A stretch of DNA of 5,660 bases from Gemmatimonadaceae bacterium (GTDB taxonomy: Bacteria; Gemmatimonadota; Gemmatimonadetes; Gemmatimonadales; Gemmatimonadaceae): the NCBI GenBank assembly GCA_013820975.1, contig JACDHQ010000169.1:1-5660 (forward strand), given 5' to 3'. Of this stretch, positions 4,032 to 5,660 are shown piece by piece (the first letter of the stretch is position 1; every line of letters starts with the position of its first letter). The notes below the pieces were generated by a model. The model saw only the letters and a list, made by a program, of their open reading frames with translations, made no database searches and had not been told where the DNA came from. Position numbers and translations under genes: made by a program.

Positions 4032-5660
4032 TCAATCGCCGGGATTGACCGCGATCGGTGCTTCGCGGTCCACGCTGACGCCAGCCGTCCCCGGCACCTC
4101 CACGTTCACCACCTGGTCCGCATTGGCGACGACCGGTGGCAGCAGCGCGATTCGCAGCACCTCGTCCATCGACTGCACGAAGTTGAAGCGCACGCGCTCC
4201 TTCACCTCGGCGGGAACGTCGCGCAGGTCCTTCTCGTTCGCTTTCGGCATGATGAGCTCGCGCAGTCCCGTGCGGTAGGCGGCGAGCACCTTCTCCTTCA
4301 CGCCGCCGATCTCGAGCACCTTGCCGCGGAGCGTCACCTCACCCGTCATGGCAATGTCGCGCCGCACGGGGCGGCGTGACAGCACGCTGGCAATCGCGAG
4401 CGTCAGCGTGATGCCGGCACTCGGACCGTCCTTGGGGATTGCGCCGGCCGGCAGGTGGATGTGCAGGTCGCTCCCCGTGAAGTCGGCGTCGGCGATTCCC
4501 AACTGCTCGGCGCGCGACCGCACGTACGAGTACGCCGCATCGACCGATTCGCGCATCACGTCGCCGAGCTGTCCGGTGACCGTGAGCCGTCCCGTTCCCG
4601 CCGGCATGCGCAGCGCCTCGATCACCATGATCTCGCCACCGGTCGCCGTCCACGCGAGCCCGGTGACGACGCCCACCTCCGGCGACATCTCCGCCTCCTC
4701 CACGGCGTAGTGCGGGATGCCGAGCACCTGCTCCACCTTCTCGGCGTCGATGATCCACGCGCCTTCCTCGCCCTCGGCCTTCGCGCGCGCGCGCTTGCGC
4801 ATGATCGCGGCGATGTTGCGGCCGAAGTTGCGGAGCCCCGCTTCGCGCGAGTAGCGCGTGGAGATGAACGACAGCGACTCGTCGGTGAACTGGATGTCCT
4901 TGTCCGTGATGCCGTGCTCCTCGAGCAGCTTCGGGAGCAGGTAGCGCCACGCGATCTCGACTTTCTCCTCCACCGTATAGCCGGCGATCTTGATGACTTC
5001 CATGCGGTCGCGCAACGGCGCCGGGATGTCGTAGAGGTTGTTCGCGGTGCAGATGAAGAGCGCGCGCGAGAGATCGAACGGCACGTTGAGGTAGTGGTCC
5101 ACGAACGCATTGTTCTGGGCCGGGTCGAGCACCTCGAGCATCGCCGCCGTCGGGTCGCCCGAGGGGCCGCCTCCCGACATCTTGTCGATCTCGTCGATCA
5201 TGAGCACCGGGTCCTTTACCTCAACGCGCCGCAGCGCCTGAATGAGCAGCCCGGGCATCGAACCCACGTACGTGCGCCGGTGGCCGCGAATCTCCGCCTC
5301 GTCGCGCACGCCGCCGACCGAGATGCGGTAGAACTCGCGCCCGATCGCATGCGCAATCGCCTCGCCGAGGGACGTCTTGCCTGTGCCCGGCGGTCCCACG
5401 AAGCACAGGATCGGTCCGTGCGGGTCGCCGCCTCGCAGCTTGCGCACGGCGAGAAACTCGATGATGCGCTCCTTCGCCTCCTGCAGGCCGTAGTGGCCGT
5501 TGTCCAGCGCCTCCTCGACCTTCTTCAGCTCGATATCATCGTCCGAGCGCTTGTTCCACGGCAGCGAGAGGATCCAGTCCAGGTACGTGCGCACCACCTG
5601 GTACTCGCTCGATGCCGGTGAGAGCATGCGCAGGCGGTCGGCCTCGCGCCGGGCTTCCTG
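4032..5660 (-). CDS. ATP-dependent protease Lon (S16), 5' end outside window
   Basis: Lon is a cytosolic AAA+ serine protease that unfolds and degrades damaged and short-lived regulatory proteins. The visible 542 residues (numbered from the window edge) start in the coiled linker before the conserved S-P-A-S-S-E-Y. Walker A is GPPGTGKT (89-96), Walker B VLMIDEID (152-159), and the sensor/arginine region includes D-R-M-E (218-221) and E-A-G-L-R (273-277). The protease domain runs from about 326, with catalytic Ser414 in PKDGPSAG and Lys457 in the K-E-K motif. The 43-residue gap matches the Ser679/Lys722 pair of E. coli Lon. All catalytic residues are intact. A tail of about 35 residues follows the final conserved helix. 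By comparison with E. coli Lon, roughly 265-270 N-terminal residues lie beyond position 5660. The frame is open to the edge, so the internal Met at 5627 is not the start. The promoter is outside the window. Confidence 0.97.
   Translation of the reverse strand, partial: QEARREADRLRMLSPASSEYQVVRTYLDWILSLPWNKRSDDDIELKKVEEALDNGHYGLQEAKERIIEFLAVRKLRGGDPHGPILCFVGPPGTGKTSLGEAIAHAIGREFYRISVGGVRDEAEIRGHRRTYVGSMPGLLIQALRRVEVKDPVLMIDEIDKMSGGGPSGDPTAAMLEVLDPAQNNAFVDHYLNVPFDLSRALFICTANNLYDIPAPLRDRMEVIKIAGYTVEEKVEIAWRYLLPKLLEEHGITDKDIQFTDESLSFISTRYSREAGLRNFGRNIAAIMRKRARAKAEGEEGAWIIDAEKVEQVLGIPHYAVEEAEMSPEVGVVTGLAWTATGGEIMVIEALRMPAGTGRLTVTGQLGDVMRESVDAAYSYVRSRAEQLGIADADFTGSDLHIHLPAGAIPKDGPSAGITLTLAIASVLSRRPVRRDIAMTGEVTLRGKVLEIGGVKEKVLAAYRTGLRELIMPKANEKDLRDVPAEVKERVRFNFVQSMDEVLRIALLPPVVANADQVVNVEVPGTAGVSVDREAPIAVNPGD

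Noticed and set aside
2556..4379. A 607-aa open frame on the plus strand spanning the HExxH lipoprotein gene and the end of lon
   Set aside because: It is arginine/proline-rich frame shadow of a GC-rich region, crosses an intergenic repeat and both flanking genes, and shows no domain, while the overlapping frames carry clear motifs.
4455..5621. A 388-aa plus-strand frame opposite lon
   Set aside because: It is the mirror frame of a highly conserved Lon coding region, rich in Arg/His/Val/Leu with no recognisable fold.
4032..5627. Treating lon as complete with a start at 5627
   Set aside because: The frame remains open to the window edge, the 11 upstream codons read as typical Lon linker sequence, and the whole Lon N-terminal domain would be missing.

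Overview
The window is GC-rich bacterial chromosomal DNA. The codon choice, the strong G/C third-position bias and the long mirror ORFs all fit a high-GC organism. The combination of an M48 lipoprotein, a type IV prepilin peptidase with an intact four-cysteine motif, and a bacterial Lon suggests a Gram-negative-type, diderm bacterium. Gemmatimonadota or a similar soil or sediment phylum is my guess from gene style and from the 'ATCCGCGTC'-type intergenic repeats, not a demonstrated assignment. No mobile element, tRNA, rRNA or CRISPR array is visible.

Layout. Positions 1-142 are intergenic and hold two perfect palindromes and one copy of a short intergenic repeat. A minus-strand M48 metalloprotease lipoprotein gene follows (143-940). 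It is divergent from a plus-strand three-gene set: a SpoU/TrmH-family RNA 2'-O-methyltransferase (1026-1784), a prepilin peptidase (1781-2632) and an uncharacterised HExxH-containing lipoprotein (2629-3921). Each junction inside this set is a 4-bp stop/start overlap (GTGA, then ATGA), so it is very probably one translationally coupled operon. A 110-bp convergent intergenic region (3922-4031) carries tandem repeats and small hairpins plus a second copy of the repeat seen at the left end. The right part is the ATPase and protease end of Lon on the minus strand (4032 to beyond 5660), whose N-terminus lies outside the window.

How the genes relate. Four of the five genes encode peptidases or apparent peptidases of different chemistry: M48 zinc, aspartyl prepilin peptidase, an apparent HExxH zinc enzyme and a Ser/Lys AAA+ protease. 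The M48 enzyme and the HExxH protein look like envelope lipoproteins, PilD is in the inner membrane and Lon is cytosolic. A shared theme of protein quality control and envelope maturation is an inference from neighbourhood only.

The least ordinary signals are (i) a perfect 9-bp inverted repeat that pairs the Shine-Dalgarno of the methyltransferase gene with its own codons 2-4, with the ATG in the loop, and (ii) a repeat module with an exact 15-bp core found just after the stop codons of both minus-strand genes. No clearly novel multi-gene system is evident.
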